Source of the DNA: Whalleya microplaca
Taxonomy: Eukaryota; Ascomycota; Sordariomycetes; Xylariales; Xylariaceae
Assembly: GCA_022497155.1 (NCBI GenBank)
Contig: MU385744.1
Coordinates: 1 to 64,000, forward strand
Length of the DNA: 64,000 bases
Direction: 5' to 3'
The translations under genes and the position numbers were made by a program. Under the pieces are notes generated by a model. That model was not told the origin of the DNA. It was given only the letters and a program-made list of their open reading frames with translations, and searched no databases. This document shows positions 34,131-46,612 of this stretch, piece by piece (positions within the stretch are counted from its first letter, which is position 1; each line of letters starts with the position of its first letter).

Positions 34131-36476
34131 ATGACCGGTAATCCCACAGGTCCCCCGGATATGGACTCAATCCGAAAGGACCCCGTCTCGTGCGATAAGG
34201 ACAGCAACGACATAGGGAGCAGCCATGAGGTGTTCAATGGGGAGACTGAGGAGACAGCGCATGTCATTGACCGTGCTGCTGAGAGGGCGCTTTGTCGCAA
34301 GTTTGACTTGCGCTTATTGCCCGTCCTCACTGTAATGGTAGGTGATCAACTGTTCATGCATATTCCTCCGCATGCTTCGCAGTTGGAGGCTTCATTTGTC
34401 GTTGCGTTTGCGAGATCGCGCACCTGTAGCTAACCATCTGTTTCTTAAGTATCTGTTCAATGCTCTTGACAAGGGGAATCTGGGAAACGCCCAGACTGCT
34501 GGGCTATCTAAAGGTAAGCAGCCGTGCCTCTTTCGATGTGTCTCAGCTGACATCATGTCCTTGTTTGGACTGCTAGACTTGCATTTCAAGACCGGACAAT
34601 ACAATCAGATCGTCGGCATATTCTTCGTCCCCTACGTAGTATTTGCGCCTATCGTCGCTATGTTGGGTAAAAGATTCGGCCCAGCTCGCGTGCTTCCCAT
34701 ATTGATGTTATGCTTCGGCTCGTTCACTCTGTTGAATGCCACAGTGACCAACTACAGCGGCATTTTCGCCCTCCGTTGGTTCCTCGGAATGGCTGAATCG
34801 GCATTCTTCCCGCTTGTGATCTACTATCAGACGACTTTCTACAGGCGAGGCGAGCTCGCACGCCGTCTGGCAATTTTCTACGCTGCATCAAATATAGCCA
34901 ACGCCTTCAGTGGGCTTCTCTCATTCGGCGTATTCCAGATCCATTCAGATTTGGTGGACCAGTATGTCATTTCAAGTTATTACCCCTTTTATTCCCTTTC
35001 GGAGGTAATAATTACCTACCTCGGCATGGGTATGAGGGTTGGTCCTAGAACTCCTCTATAGCAAACCTTTGCGCAATCCACCAAAGAAGTTGATTACTAA
35101 CAGACAACGAAAGCCCGTGGCGTTGGCTATTCATAATAGAAGGTTCTGTGACGGTAGCTTTTTCTATCTTTGCCTTTTGGTATCTGCCCCGGAGCGCAGC
35201 CGAGGCTCGATTTCTGAACGAAGAGGAGAAGGCACTTGCATACCATCGCATTCATGTCGACAGCTCCTCTACAGTGAACGAGAAATTCGCCCTGAAAGAG
35301 GCGCTCAAAATCTTCAAAAGGCCTACGACCTACGGATTTCTGTTTATAGGTATGTGTAGAGACATCTTGCGCTGCATCTCGATATCTTCTTTAGGTATCC
35401 CAATACATAGTCGATACTCAGCCGAACAGAGGCATATTTGTCTGTATTGGGATATGTTCACGCTGTGTTTCACCATTATACATCCTATGGTATCATTATT
35501 GCTTCCATACTTCCAAAACTTTTGATTTCGAGGTCGGTCCTAAAACAGATATTAACACGCGCACAGAAATTTGTCTCGGTGTACCCTTACAAGCCGTATC
35601 GCTTTTCTTGCCTCAGATTGTGCAAAGATTGGTATCCAGCACTGTTACCATCAATCTATACACGGTCGCCCCGAATATAACGGTAAGTTTACACTTGTTG
35701 TTTTGATCCGGGGAATGTTTTTATTGACCACTACCCATCAGGGCGCCGTGATGCTACTCATCCTTGCTTTCGCGTCTGACGCATTTCGAATTCGGTTCCC
35801 CTTTATATGCCTCGGCTTCGCATTCACATTCCTCGGCTTTATCATTTACGCGGCTATCCAGGACGTCCATGCACAGGTTCGAGTGGCTTATTTTGCAACA
35901 TTCAGTACGTCTTCTCGAGTTATTTAAACCCCCTTCTCAACATGTTACAAGGGCTACATCTGCCTAATTAAGATGTCGGGAGATTTTACTCCCCAGGCAT
36001 GACTATGAGCCCCTAATTTCGGCCTAAAAGGAAATTTACTAACGCTGGATTTTGTACAGTGATGTGTTGGGGAACGTCTGCCCCCTCAGTTCTACTTAGT
36101 GCCGTGAGTCTCGCAAATCACTTATATGTCGCTCTTACACTGACTTGTTCTTTGATAGTGGTACAACAACAACGTGGCACATGAGGGTGAGCGCCTGACC
36201 CTGACATCTGTCGGGGTTCCCCTTGCAAATCTCATGGGATTGGTGGCCAGTAATGTATTCCAGGAGAAGGACGCTCCGAAATATTTACCAGCCCTCATTA
36301 CGACAGCGTGCTTTGGCGCTGCTGGGTGTCTTGTCGCGGGGTTGCTAGGTTTATTCATGTTATGGGACAACAAGCGTCGCAATCGTCGACAGGGTGTCAA
36401 TCTCACAGCACGAGATGTACCGACGTCGAAGCTGAGAGATGGCCCTCAAGTGGATGAGTTCAGATGGTTTATATGA
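34131..36476 (+). CDS. MFS transporter, anion:cation symporter (Dal5-like) family
   Basis: Twelve-helix major facilitator of the fungal allantoate/nicotinate/vitamin-type permeases; substrate not predictable. The long hydrophilic N-terminus (MTGNPTGPPDMDSIRKD) leads to CRKFDLRLLPVLTVM, then after the first intron (34338-34449) YLFNALDKGNLGNAQTAGL, the family's TM1-TM2 signature. Later pieces are GQYNQIVGIFFVPYVVFAP, LRWFLGMAESAFFPLVIYY, WRWLFIIEGSVTVAFSIFAF, the middle loop KEALKIFKRPTTYGFLFI, and the C-terminal half with GVPLANLMGLVASNVFQ. About seven or eight exons, with frames shifting at GT-AG introns near 34515-34575, 34960-35107, 35347-35560, 35680-35738, 35903-36058 and 36100-36160. 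I found no disrupting stop, but several boundaries are approximate. Confidence 0.88.
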
Positions 36477-36708
36477 GGAAGAAATTGTTCTACTTCATAG
36501 TGAACTGAGCTACGAGACAATCTCAGACTCCACTGTCAATAATATTCATTACCAAGCTTCAATGACATCTTTTTCAAGTGTGGAACCATTCGATTCCATC
36601 GTCCTTCTAATATTTCATGCGTATGGTATCAGTGACACCCCTCTATGAAGCTAGACGATGTAACATCATTTCAGATATATATAACCCGCAATCCAAGCCA
36701 GATCCTTC

Positions 36709-38095
36709 CTATGACTCTAGCTCTACCAGCTCTACCAAGCCAACGCCAGAATCGAAACGAGCATGCGTGGGACTCTTGACTCCATCCCGTTGGTACCTTT
36801 CTATTCTTCTGTACTTGTCCTCGTCGAACTTCCACACCATCCTCTCTTCGATATCAGCTCCCTCACCCTTACTTCTGGGAGAGAGCTTCTCTGCCATAGT
36901 GTCTGCCTCGGCCTCAGTGAAATATCGCCTTTCCCAAGTTTGACCTAAGATCTTCTCATGTTTCCGCAGTGCTCGTTGCGCGTTTTCGATTTTGCTTTTC
37001 TCGTGTCCCACTGCGAGTATGTCGTTTGCGCTGATAGCATCCACGACATGTTTCCAGGCACGCCTGGACTCGAGAGGGTGTTGTGACTCGATCGGTGCAA
37101 CTTGCAGCGGCGTCCTTTGTAACGTGGCGAGATTCACCGTCTCTAACACCTCCCCTTTGCCGCTCTTGACGGTATACAAATCGCTCCATCGACCCTCGAG
37201 AACATACAAAGGATTCGCCTCCTCGCCGTCTCGATACAGCGTAGCAATAAACGAATTACTTTTGCCCCTCAACCAGCCCTTACATGAGTAGTCTATTCGT
37301 GACGTATAGCCCGATGAGCTACGTATGTATGATACCCCGCTTAGCTCCGGGGCAATCTGGAAAGTGACTAGGCCCTCAACATGAACCTTTGGCATTGTGA
37401 TGCAATGATCTTCGTCATACTCGTCGATATGCATGGTGCTATAACCCTTTCGCTCGATGTTTATTGTACTAGAGAAATAAGCTTTGGGCGCGACATGACC
37501 TTCCAGCTAATTCGATGTGAGTGGGCTGTCAAACAAGATCTGGTTGCATTGAAGGGAGACCGACCTTGACGCCATGTGCCTGGTTCCATATTTTGAATGC
37601 GGTGGCTGGCGGGTGATGACTAACTTGTTCGCTCACGAGTTGTGTGGTACCTGCATCGTCCACCCATTTGCCCAAGAATATTTCCCCGAGGAACGGGTTT
37701 AGGGGTTTCATCTTCTTCCGCTTGCCATTATCATCCTTGCTGGCGTGTTGATGCTTGAGCGTGCTTAGGAACCACTGAAGCACTCGTAGAGCTCTCTTCT
37801 CCGCAGTCTTCTCCTTTGCAGGCAACACGAAAAGGCCAGGGTGTTCGGCCCAGTATGTGCTATATTCGACAATGGATTGGGGCGCGAGGAGGAATGGCGG
37901 CGCCGTTAACGATGTGAGGTCCCCTTTGAACGTCGCGATGGACTTCGATTGCGAATAATTAGCCGGGAGGTTCATATAAATTAGAAGAAATATATTGGAG
38001 AGGCATTGTACCTTGATGAATTGAAACCATGCCGACTTGTGCTGCTGTTCGTCTTTCCGGTCTTCGCACTTGATCGGACTGAGGGGTAGAGACAT
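36709..38095 (-). CDS. Oxysterol-binding protein (OSBP/Kes1-like)
   Basis: Lipid transfer protein that moves sterols and phosphoinositides between membranes; short Osh4/Kes1-type without PH domain. Minus-strand exons 38095-38012, 37942-37561 and 37499-36709 give 418 residues. The lid region starts SIATFKGDLTSLTAPPFLL. The family fingerprint EQVSHHPPATAF is in exon 2, after KPLNPFLGEIFLGKW. The join at the second intron gives HGVKVGHVAPKAYFSSTI. The C-terminal helical part ends in RIERYQRDGVKSPTHARFD. The phosphoinositide-binding histidine pair (HH of SHHPP) is intact. Both introns are GT-AG. The start is the Met giving the shortest N-terminus before the conserved core. The overlapping frame up to 38165 is a shadow. 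Confidence 0.93.
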
Positions 38096-38966
38096 TCTCG
38101 GTCCTGGTGCTGGGGTTCACAGTTTGTTGAAACAGACTAGCTGCTTGAGATGATATGAAGCTCAAAATACCGATGCTATATAGTAAGGCTCTTCGTCAAC
38201 TGGCAGAAGACAGCACGTCACAACAACTGGGGGAAGAAAAGGGAACTGGTGTTTCTTATTACTGCTAATATTCTAAAGCTACTGCGCCTGTGATTTCATG
38301 ATTCATACTTTGAGACGATTCTTGCATCAGGGGCAAGATAGGTGGACTAATTCCCCAATCAGAAGTTGAGACGTAGTCTGCTTCATGTCCAGAAACGGCA
38401 TGTGAATGTGGGCCTCTGTTGCTGTTTAAAGTTAAGGGTTCAAGTGGCCGCCATTGGGGTTCGGTAGTCTAGAACCTATAGAACAGCCTGCGTGCTCCCT
38501 GCTAGCTCCGGGAAGTGATCGTTCCAGCACCGCCACAAGCGGCTAAGGCGCGTTACATAGTAGGACAGTAGGTATTCGACTTTAATATTCCGTAGGAACT
38601 AAAAATTTCAGTAACGTTATTAGGTATGAATTAAAACTTGATCTTGAGAATTGTTGAACACTTGAACATATAACTTACCTGTTATTCATTACCTTCACAC
38701 CAATGTATTATATAGCCCCATCTGTGTTATCTGTTATCTGTTTTGCAGGTATGCTTATCACAGGACCTGTTAATAATTATATACGGAGTAAAGCAGCGAA
38801 AGCTTTACCTTTATTCAAAAGCCAAGACAGAGGATAATCAGAAGTACCTAAGTCGATTATATATAACTTTCAACAACGTCATATTGCTCTTCCGGTATTC
38901 GTGTTGGCACTCTGCCGTTGTCCCTTCAACTCGATCCTTCTAAAGCACTAAACCAACCAGTACGAT
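38096..38966. other. OSBP upstream region
   Basis: About 870 bp with no recognisable gene. A 66-codon frame near 38743 lacks features. Confidence 0.5.
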
Positions 38967-39029
38967 ATGATTTCAGTCAGAGCAATGAGTAATAATAAAC
39001 CCAGCAAGCCCGAGATATACACAATTTGC

Positions 39030-39300
39030 CATCATACGAGGTACGGTCCGATGGAGGCTAGAAGGTTGTTAGCATTTGATAAGTACCTAATGCCGATAGT
39101 CTGTATGTACTACCTAGGTATGTTCGACGTTGGGGCTGAAGAAACTCTAACTAGCTTCGCAACGAACGAAGCTACTGCAAGTATGCAATCGCCACTGGTG
39201 CTATTTCTCATTGCCTTGAAATGGATTAGTTCGGTTGATGCGCAATTAACTACCTCGGTGTGTTCACCAGTGACGTACAAGAAAACCCTCTACGGGATAT
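39030..39300 (+). pseudogene. Possible MFS transporter remnant
   Basis: A segment reading EARRLLAFDKYLMPIVCMYY looks like the pre-TM1 and TM1 start of the Dal5-like symporter family, to which the gene at 34131 also belongs. It is followed by non-transporter-like sequence and a stop, without the rest of the twelve helices. It may be a decayed copy. The match is short and by eye only. Confidence 0.3.
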
Positions 39301-39302
39301 AG

Positions 39303-41429
39303 CGGTATCATAACACGATACTTGAAAATGAAGAAACCAGTTAGACTGCGAGGACTATGGATAAGATTTGGGATAATATAATGAGATTCCCAAGTAAGGA
39401 GAGGAACAAATTATCGTCATGTACCTAGAAAGTACGAACAGCATGACAGACACTCGAAAGGGTTTGCAGCCACCAACTAGCCTCACTCCAACAGTGACCA
39501 TTGAACTACCTACGTGGTGGCAAAGACAAGAATATACCTACATGTGGAATAAGATAGCGATTCGCACGAGCCGATCGAAAAAGTCAAGCTGGAGAGGCCT
39601 TGAAGCAATAGCGAAGGAGAGCAAATTTATAATTATTAACTATTGCAGTTATTAGCCACACATCTTATAGAGGTAATTCTAGGCAGTCCCTGCTGATCTC
39701 TAGGTGATGGTATTTTGAACTAAAATTTTGATCCAAACGAATGCTTTCTATGATGTCTTGAATGGGCATTTGAAGGCGAGTACTTTTATAGTCTGTGGCA
39801 TTTTAAAGGAGTAAACGAGGAGAAAGATGAATATACCAGACATTTCATCATTCTTGAGCCACGTTTAGGAAACAAATAGATATTCTAGTATCTCACTTAT
39901 TAGAACTTCATTGCTTTTGTTACATTAAAGATAACCTAGTCATATTACGACAACAGTCAACACAAGCTTGGAATGAATGTACGTTAAACAGACCGCGCCA
40001 ATATTATTACATAAACCCCTTCAACTTGGCCGCAACCGGGCCTCTAGGGATATAGAAAACACTCGATAATCGGAAGTGTCTTTGGGGGTGGATGCTGTTT
40101 GGGTCTGTCATAGCAAGCATATTTCTATAGCATAGACGTCTGGTTCGTTTCGAGTGTTTTGGGCTTTAAATTGGGAGGAACCGTAGCTTCTATGCCATCT
40201 GTTTGTCGTCGATTAGGATATTTCATGGTATACAAGGTGAACATTGGAACTACATTTGTATTTCTGAGACGACGTGATCAATGGTTATTAAGTTTAAGGC
40301 CAGAAACAACACCACGAAACCAGTGATGGCACCAGCATTGCGCCGAGGGCGAGAGTCTACATACCTATATACAGCGTTGACGAATGATATATTGCTAACG
40401 TAATTTCAGCCAGATAGCTGGCCGTCTACCAGCGGACGAGCTGGTAACTCTTTACAGACTCATAGTCCGATCCAGATGATGCGCATATCAATGGCTGGAA
40501 GTATCAGGCTACCTATATTATTGTTCAATATGATGCTTTCCGCCTCGTAATATACACGATTTACCCGTCGTATCCAATCTATCCAAAGCTTCATAAAGGG
40601 AATTGGTATCGAGTTCCCCGTGTACAGCATTATGGCTAGGGATAAGAATGTGGAAGCTTGGTAGATGGGCTTCGAATTAGAGGTGATGGAGCGAAACACT
40701 TTCGACTTCGTCGATGTCAACGTCACGGAGATGGGGATACGAGGTAGAGAGATGAAAGACCAGACGCCCAGTGAGGCTTACGAAACACAGGACAGCATTC
40801 ACAACGACGACGTCCATTCTACTAAATCGAATATCAGTCATCGTGTAATATAACGCTTCAATATTCGGATGGCATGAGGCCTAGCGACTGTGCTTGCAAT
40901 GTTTTTGCGCTTCATGTAAATCCCGAGTATGCTGTCATACACTGTATACCAAGCAGTGACTACATGTCATAGTTAACTATCTAGTTGTAAAGTACTTGCC
41001 TCACTTGAAAAGTAGCAGACCTAGTTCAACAGCCATCTAGCAGCACCTTGTTTATATAGAAGGGTGATACAGTTATACTTGAAGTATGTATCAAGATTTA
41101 TGGCAATTTCTGCTGACCATAACGTTTGTAATGGAGACACTGTATCACGACCATTTGAAATACAGATTGGAAATGATAATAGCTATAGCACAAGAACTTC
41201 GACTGAGCAATACAGTAGTCCTTAAAATACCTCACCGTATAACAACCACTTGATTCTATGTATATAGACGGTCACTTGAGCCAGTGGGGATGTCTGCCCG
41301 AAATACATTTCAAACAACTGGCTGCATATAGTAACGCCCATTAGGTATGTGGTAGTTAGAAATTGCGCTCATTCTTGATGTACTATATCTTAACAAAATC
41401 TGTTACTAGTAGCCACATGGTGAGCCGAA
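39303..41429. other. Gene-poor A/T-leaning region
   Basis: 2.1 kb with short frames on both strands only (for example about 40460-40850, where two overlapping frames oppose each other). No domain, tRNA or intact transposon recognised. Probably decayed sequence. Confidence 0.45.
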
Positions 41430-41782
41430 CTACATGCCTGGGTCTGTACTGGCATGATCAGAGTCAGGATGGTGATGGTCTGTCAAACTCACCGATCAGC
41501 CATCGGGTTTAACCCACGAAGTATAAAGGAGTGTGATGGAGATAGCTTACGGCAAATTTTCATGCAGTAGTCTTGCTTGGGCCCTCCTTCTGGGAATGCC
41601 TTCAAACAGATATTATGGCAAGTCTTCTCAAAGAGATTCTCAACACTGTCCAAGATATCTGATGGATCTATATCGAGACTAGATCCTCCATTTAAGTCTG
41701 CTGTGTCGTTGCCGCCGGGCTGGTGGGCGGGAAGGGCAGAGATACAGGCAATCAAAGCAAGGATACCGTACGTAGGAAGCAT
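41430..41782 (-). CDS. Small secreted protein with twin CX3C motif (hairpinin-like)
   Basis: Predicted 93-residue secreted protein on the minus strand. Exon 1 is 41782-41551 and exon 2 is 41479-41430, joined by a 71-bp GT-AG intron (donor GTAAGC). The N-terminus MLPTYGILALIACISALP is a signal peptide. A short acidic, Asn/Asp/Gly/Ser-rich segment follows. Then come TCHNIC and, 13 residues later, YCMKIC: two CX3C motifs, as in alpha-hairpinins (disulfide-bonded helical hairpins) and small Tim proteins. The secretion signal argues against small Tims. After the splice the protein ends HHHHPDSDHASTDPGM, a His-rich tail that could bind metal. Without splicing, the frame runs to a stop at 41489 with an unremarkable tail. 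An upstream in-frame Met at 42052 is less likely because the signal peptide would be internal. Function unknown; effector or antimicrobial peptide is inference. Confidence 0.6.
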
Positions 41783-43324
41783 CGTTGTCAACCCTATGAT
41801 TTGAAAGGGGCTAATGTTAATCAGCAGGTCATTGAGATACATAGCGCTATAGTAGTGATTGGAGCAGCCTTGAAGATATACTGGTGCTTTGATAAAGACT
41901 TCTTTCACAGCCCGCTTCGGGTTAGTAGAAGTGGTGGTAAATATATTAGCCAAAGAGATGACTATGTACTCTGGAAGATCCTGGTGGCTAGAACATGTCA
42001 TGTAGTTGAACTCAACCTGTATGTGTAGAATATAGTTTGAGTCCATTTCCAACCTAGGACCCTCAAGTTCTGTGTGCCCTTATCACATAACGGAACTTGA
42101 AAGCCACCTGATTAGCTAGGAGATACAGGACATCAAAGACATCTACTAAGTAGTGTCAGCTCATCATAAGAAGCTAACCTTTGTTTTTGACTGGACCATG
42201 AACTTTGAATATCTGAACCGTTCTATCCTAGCTTGATCTCTTTGTGTTGAGAATTACAGAGGCGGCACAAGGGTTGCGTTAAGGGGGAAAACATCGAAGA
42301 TTGGCGTCTATGCTATTTCATAATGGGGGAACTGAAATATCGATAGACTTGCAAGTATCCACCAGACTACATCTTATAGACTGGCTACTGCATCTGGATG
42401 CAGAACTAGAATGAAATGACCAGCCTACTTAATACACGAAGCAAACATCGACACTGTTTAAGTCGATATATATACCAGCAACGACACACAGATGGTGATC
42501 TAAATGAGAAGTTTGTCATTCTTGAGAGAGGCTATGGTTTCTGGTAAGTCACCACTCGTTAAACTTATGATGATTACAATGCCTCAACATGTAATCTCAT
42601 ACAGGGCGTGCTATGCGCCGTGTTCTCATTACCTGATTTAGCAAAGAAGAAAACAGTACATTTTTTAATATTCCCGATATCCTTTCGGATAGCTGTACGA
42701 ATGACTGAGCTTATCTTTCAAATAAAACGAAAGTGTGTATTATGTATAGAGAAAGTTGTCAACTGCTGAACATGTTCCTCACGTCCGCTTTCAAGGTATA
42801 AGGCAACTCTGTAAGTGTATGTAGTTACCCAATTGCATTGATGTTTTAGGGAGTACTGTACATACAAAAGTGGAAATAGTAGTGGATCAGTGGGGGGTAA
42901 GGGTACCTAACCTGCCAGGCCTACCTAGTTTAGCGTTGTCTACTGCCATGTCCCGCGCCGTCTTTTAGGCACTGTAGGCTACGTCACAACAGGTTCCAGG
43001 CCTGCCAGGTCTGGTGATACATGTAGCGATCCATTGCTCATCTACATGTATCAGCCCATCATTACATAAGATATGTACGTAAAACCGCATATATGTACAT
43101 GTACCGTACCCCAGAGTGCTAAGTACCTTAGGTACCTAGGTACGCATATAGGCGTGTACCTTTATCATTAGTGCTGAGTCGTCTCCTACACGTACATAGT
43201 TAGTTCGCATGCCTACCTGGATAAGCTGGAGCTTCGACCTACTTGCCTACCCTCACCATTGTTAGCAGCATTACCAGACTTATCTGTCTGTCTGTAATGG
43301 CTTCATGTTGCTTGATCCGAAAAC
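41783..43324. other. Gene-free stretch with TACCTAGGTA words
   Basis: 1.5 kb upstream of the small secreted protein (-) and of RTC5 (+). The right part has GGTACCTA/CCTAGGTAC words at about 42904 and 43126-43143 and repeated TACATGTAC-like palindromes. No gene seen. Confidence 0.5.
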
Positions 43325-45232
43325 ATGGGACAGTCCCTCTCGAATGAGGTTACGCCTCCCTCCAAAGACGAAATTACTGCAGATCTGGTGAGCGATGCAA
43401 ACCGCCCTCACAATGTTTCGTGCCAGCTCCAGAGCTGGACCTCGTCTCTACTTAACTATCTAACACAGCTCTAGGCAGAGAAGTTCGCTCGGAAATGCGA
43501 ACCCTTCGAGCTGTACTGCTTCAAAGACAACTTCAAGTCGCTTGCCGATCACCAAGACAATGTACGCTACCTGAAGGAAGACACCATTGCTCGCTTTCTC
43601 GAGCTCCCTGACATCCTCGCCGTCTCCCCTGTCGTATTCCACATGGTCTCTTACATCGGCGCATTCCCCTTCCTCCAAGATGCACCGGCCGTGCTCGGTT
43701 TCGAGCAGATGATCATGGTTGTGGTTATCATGACCGAGCGGTATAATAAGGTGCTAGCGAAGGGGGCTACGAGCAGACGGAAGCTGCTGTTCAGGAGCTT
43801 GGCTGTCTACGATCGCAAGCTGTCCGAGATAGTGAGGCATCAGGAGGAGGCCGGAACATCGGAGCCAAGCTCGGGTAATCACGCACCGGGGTTCGCTGTT
43901 GATGAGATCGGTGACGACTGGGATGACGAGGCATTGGAGGATGATGAGCTAGTCCTTGCGGCCTTGGACTCTCTAGACATCAACGATGCTTTCAAGACGG
44001 GCGACTCGCACGCGGCAACAACGTACGGGGCTATGATCCCCGCGGACAACTTCCGGAAGCTCGTCATGCTTCTCCTGCTGGTGGCACCATTAGATGCCCA
44101 GGAAACCCTGTCTAGCTACGCCGATCGGGTTAAGGGGGAAGAACTCGACCATCTGAGGGCTACCGCCGAGAATATCCTCGCCACTTTTATCAACGTAGAG
44201 AAGTCTCCCGGCATCACCTGGGCTCAGTTCGACAACGTCGTGCCGCGTAATTTTCCTTTCATCTTCAACGGATTCAACCCTTTATTCGAGCACTTTTTCT
44301 TTTCCAAGAACCTCGATCTCTCGAAGCGCAAAGATAGCGCATCGAAGCCTACGGCGCCGGCCGTCGTATTGCCACCACTTTTGCAGGATAAAGGCCGGAT
44401 TCTAAACCTCAACGTCTTATCCCAGGTTTCTTTCTTCATCGACGGGAACGAATTGTTCCGAAAGCTTCGCCTGCTATACTCAGGCGCCGACGCCGGTTTC
44501 TCCATGGGCAGTTTCGAGACCAAGGTCTTCAACTGGCATGCGCCCACCATTCTACTAATATCTGGGAGTCGACTTCCAGACGCTCCAAGTAGCAGCGGAT
44601 CGGAAGCCATCTTCAACGACTCGTTGCCACCCAAAAGGTTCCCCAACGGCAGCCCGCCGGATCGTGAACGTCTGGTGTTTGGCGCGTACATGAAGCAGCC
44701 CTGGCGCCATACGCACAGGGAGTGTTTCGGGGGCGACGACATGCTGCTGTTCCAACTTGCGCCCGTACACGACGTCTTTCCCGCCTCGATGATCAACCGA
44801 GACTACGCGGCGTTCACGAAACCGCCGACGGCTAATTCGGGCATTAACTTTGGCTGCCCACACCCGAGGACAAGCCAGTCGTCGCGGTACGCGTCGATAC
44901 GGCATCTGGGTCCTGTCTCGCTGGTCATCGACTCGAGCTTCGAGTATGGTGTCTTCACCCACGACCACACTTCCCGCGGTGGCGCTTATGCTACGAGCAA
45001 GTCGCGGAAGTACGACTTCCAGGAGCGCTTTCAGATCGATGAGATGGAAGTCTGGGGTTGCGGTGGGGATGCGGAGGCCAAGATCCAACGGGAGAGATGG
45101 GAATGGGAAGCCCGAGAGGCCGAGGCCAGAAGAAGGGTTCATCTAGGCACGGGCGATGTGGCTGCAGATCGGGCGTTACTCGAGATGGCTGGGCTGATAG
45201 GTACCAACAGGAGTGGAGGGTCAATGAGCTGA
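43325..45232 (+). CDS. RTC5: TLDc-domain protein, restriction of telomere capping 5
   Basis: TLDc-domain protein. In yeast Rtc5 associates with the vacuolar V-ATPase and promotes its disassembly; its older name refers to telomere capping genetics. Exons 43325-43387 and 43475-45232 give 606 residues. The N-terminus MGQSLSNE fits an N-myristoylation signal (MGxxxS). An EF-hand-like/helical N-terminal part is followed by an acidic linker (DEIGDDWDDEALEDDE). The TLDc domain spans roughly from the LNVLSQVSFFIDG segment to the end. It shows FRKLRLLYSGADAGFSMGSF, APTILLISG, VFGAYMKQPWRHT, FQLAPVHDVFPAS and a C-terminal FQIDEMEVWGCGGD, the typical ending with a conserved W-G-x-G. A charged tail follows. 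Intact; the single intron is 87 bp. Confidence 0.92.
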
Positions 45233-45663
45233 TTGAGAGGAGTATGCAAAGGCGTCCAACGGCGTCATAGGTTATATACGTGTGATTGCTGGGGGATGGT
45301 GGGATTACCCAAATGGTCATAATATATGTTGTTGTTCGATTACCATACAGATGTCCGCTCTGCTTCAATATGACTGAATGTTGCTGGGTCAGTTATACAC
45401 TACATACGACCTCCCCTTTCCCTTTTGCTTTTTTTATGAGTGATAGACAGGCCTGCATTGCATTTCAATGTGATATTCCTTATATACAGTCATTTGATAT
45501 ACGTACAGCCTAAAGGCAAAGTAGAGTTTTGATCCCTCAAATCCCAGATGTTTTCAACGAGTCAATCCCCAACCCGTTTTTATACAATGGCTGCTTGCGG
45601 CCGTGGCCTAGCTGCAAGATTATATGCAGCGCATACACAACATTCTACGATGGGCTTTTGACT
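45233..45663. other. Convergent intergenic, RTC5 and RCF1
   Basis: 430 bp of 3' regions; no gene seen. Confidence 0.5.
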
Positions 45664-46569
45664 TCAACCCTTCTTCTCATCCTTTTTCTCTTCGGCCGGT
45701 TTCGAATCCTCGCTCTTCCTCGTGCCAAACCATCCTCCGGCATTCAACAAGGCACCCAGAACACTCGAACCCTCCTTCTTCCCCTGCGGCGGCACCAGCG
45801 CATCGGCATCGGCCGAGACCTCGGCCCCCCATCCGTCCTTCCCCGCCTCCTCCTCCTCCCTGCCCTCCTTGCCATCCTTCTCGTCGGCGCGGCGCTGCTC
45901 GACGCGGTCCTTGCGGCGCTTGATGGCGGCGCGGAGGAGCTTCTCCTCGTCGTCGCGGACCTCGAGCTCGCGCAGCCACTTGGCGTGGCGCTCCTCGGCG
46001 CGCTGCTGGGCCTCGAGCTTGATGAGCTCCTTGCGCTTCTCGCGGTCGGCGCCGTAGTAGGCGCCGCCGGCGACGATGGCGCACACGGTGAAGGCCTGCG
46101 CGCCCACCCGCGCCCGGAACATCCGCTGCACCTGCGCGTGGTCCCCGCGCCGCATCGCCCGGAACGCGTTGTAGAGCGCCATGCAGGTCAGGAGTGTGCC
46201 TGTGGGGAGGGGAAGAGAGAGAGGATGTTAGCTTGGCTTAGCTTCGGTTTGGTTACTTCTTCCTTTGGCTTCTTTTGAATTGGTGTGATGGGGACTGCCC
46301 CTAGGTTGTAATGGCGGTCATTGGAAAAGGGGAGGGCATATATATGTTCATGTAAGCATGGACTGCGACGGTTACATACCGAGTGGGATGAGAGGCTCTT
46401 CTCGTAGCTTGCGGGATATTTTCTGGAAACCGGTCTCATTGTATTCCCTGTAGAACGACAGCTGTGAGCTATGATCTCAGATGTCCGAGGTACAGACGCT
46501 GGCGGAAGAGGGTGAGCCGTCGACGTACTTGTCATCGTCAAAAGACGAGGGCATAGGTCGGTCAGCCAT
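45664..46569 (-). CDS. RCF1: Respiratory supercomplex factor 1 (HIG1 domain)
   Basis: Inner-mitochondrial-membrane protein that helps assemble cytochrome c oxidase and III-IV supercomplexes. Minus-strand exons 46569-46529, 46447-46380 and 46199-45664 give 214 residues. Exon 1 begins MADRPMPSSFDDDK. Splicing then gives EYNETGFQKISRKLREEPLI, then PLGTLLTCMALYNAFRAMRRGD, the conserved HIG1 core with its first membrane helix. RMFRARVGAQAFTVCAIVAGG is the second helix. A long charged, coiled-coil-like tail (EKRKELIKLEAQQRAEERH) and a Lys/Glu-rich end follow, usual for fungal Rcf1. The coding DNA is strikingly GC-rich, so the opposite strand also shows long open frames, which are shadows. The leader just upstream of the ATG is a (GA)15 run. 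Confidence 0.94.
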
Positions 46570-46573
46570 GTTG

Positions 46574-46578
<5 letters not shown>

Positions 46579-46608
<30 letters not shown>
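46579..46608. repeat. (TC)15 tract, (GA)15 in the RCF1 leader
   Basis: Perfect dinucleotide run that on the RCF1 strand is GA repeats, ending 9 bases before the start codon. Confidence 0.9.

Positions 46609-46612
<4 letters not shown>

Noticed and set aside
45529..46278. 249-codon plus-strand frame, leucine-rich
   Set aside because: It is the GC-rich antisense shadow of RCF1, whose protein is clearly recognisable on the minus strand.
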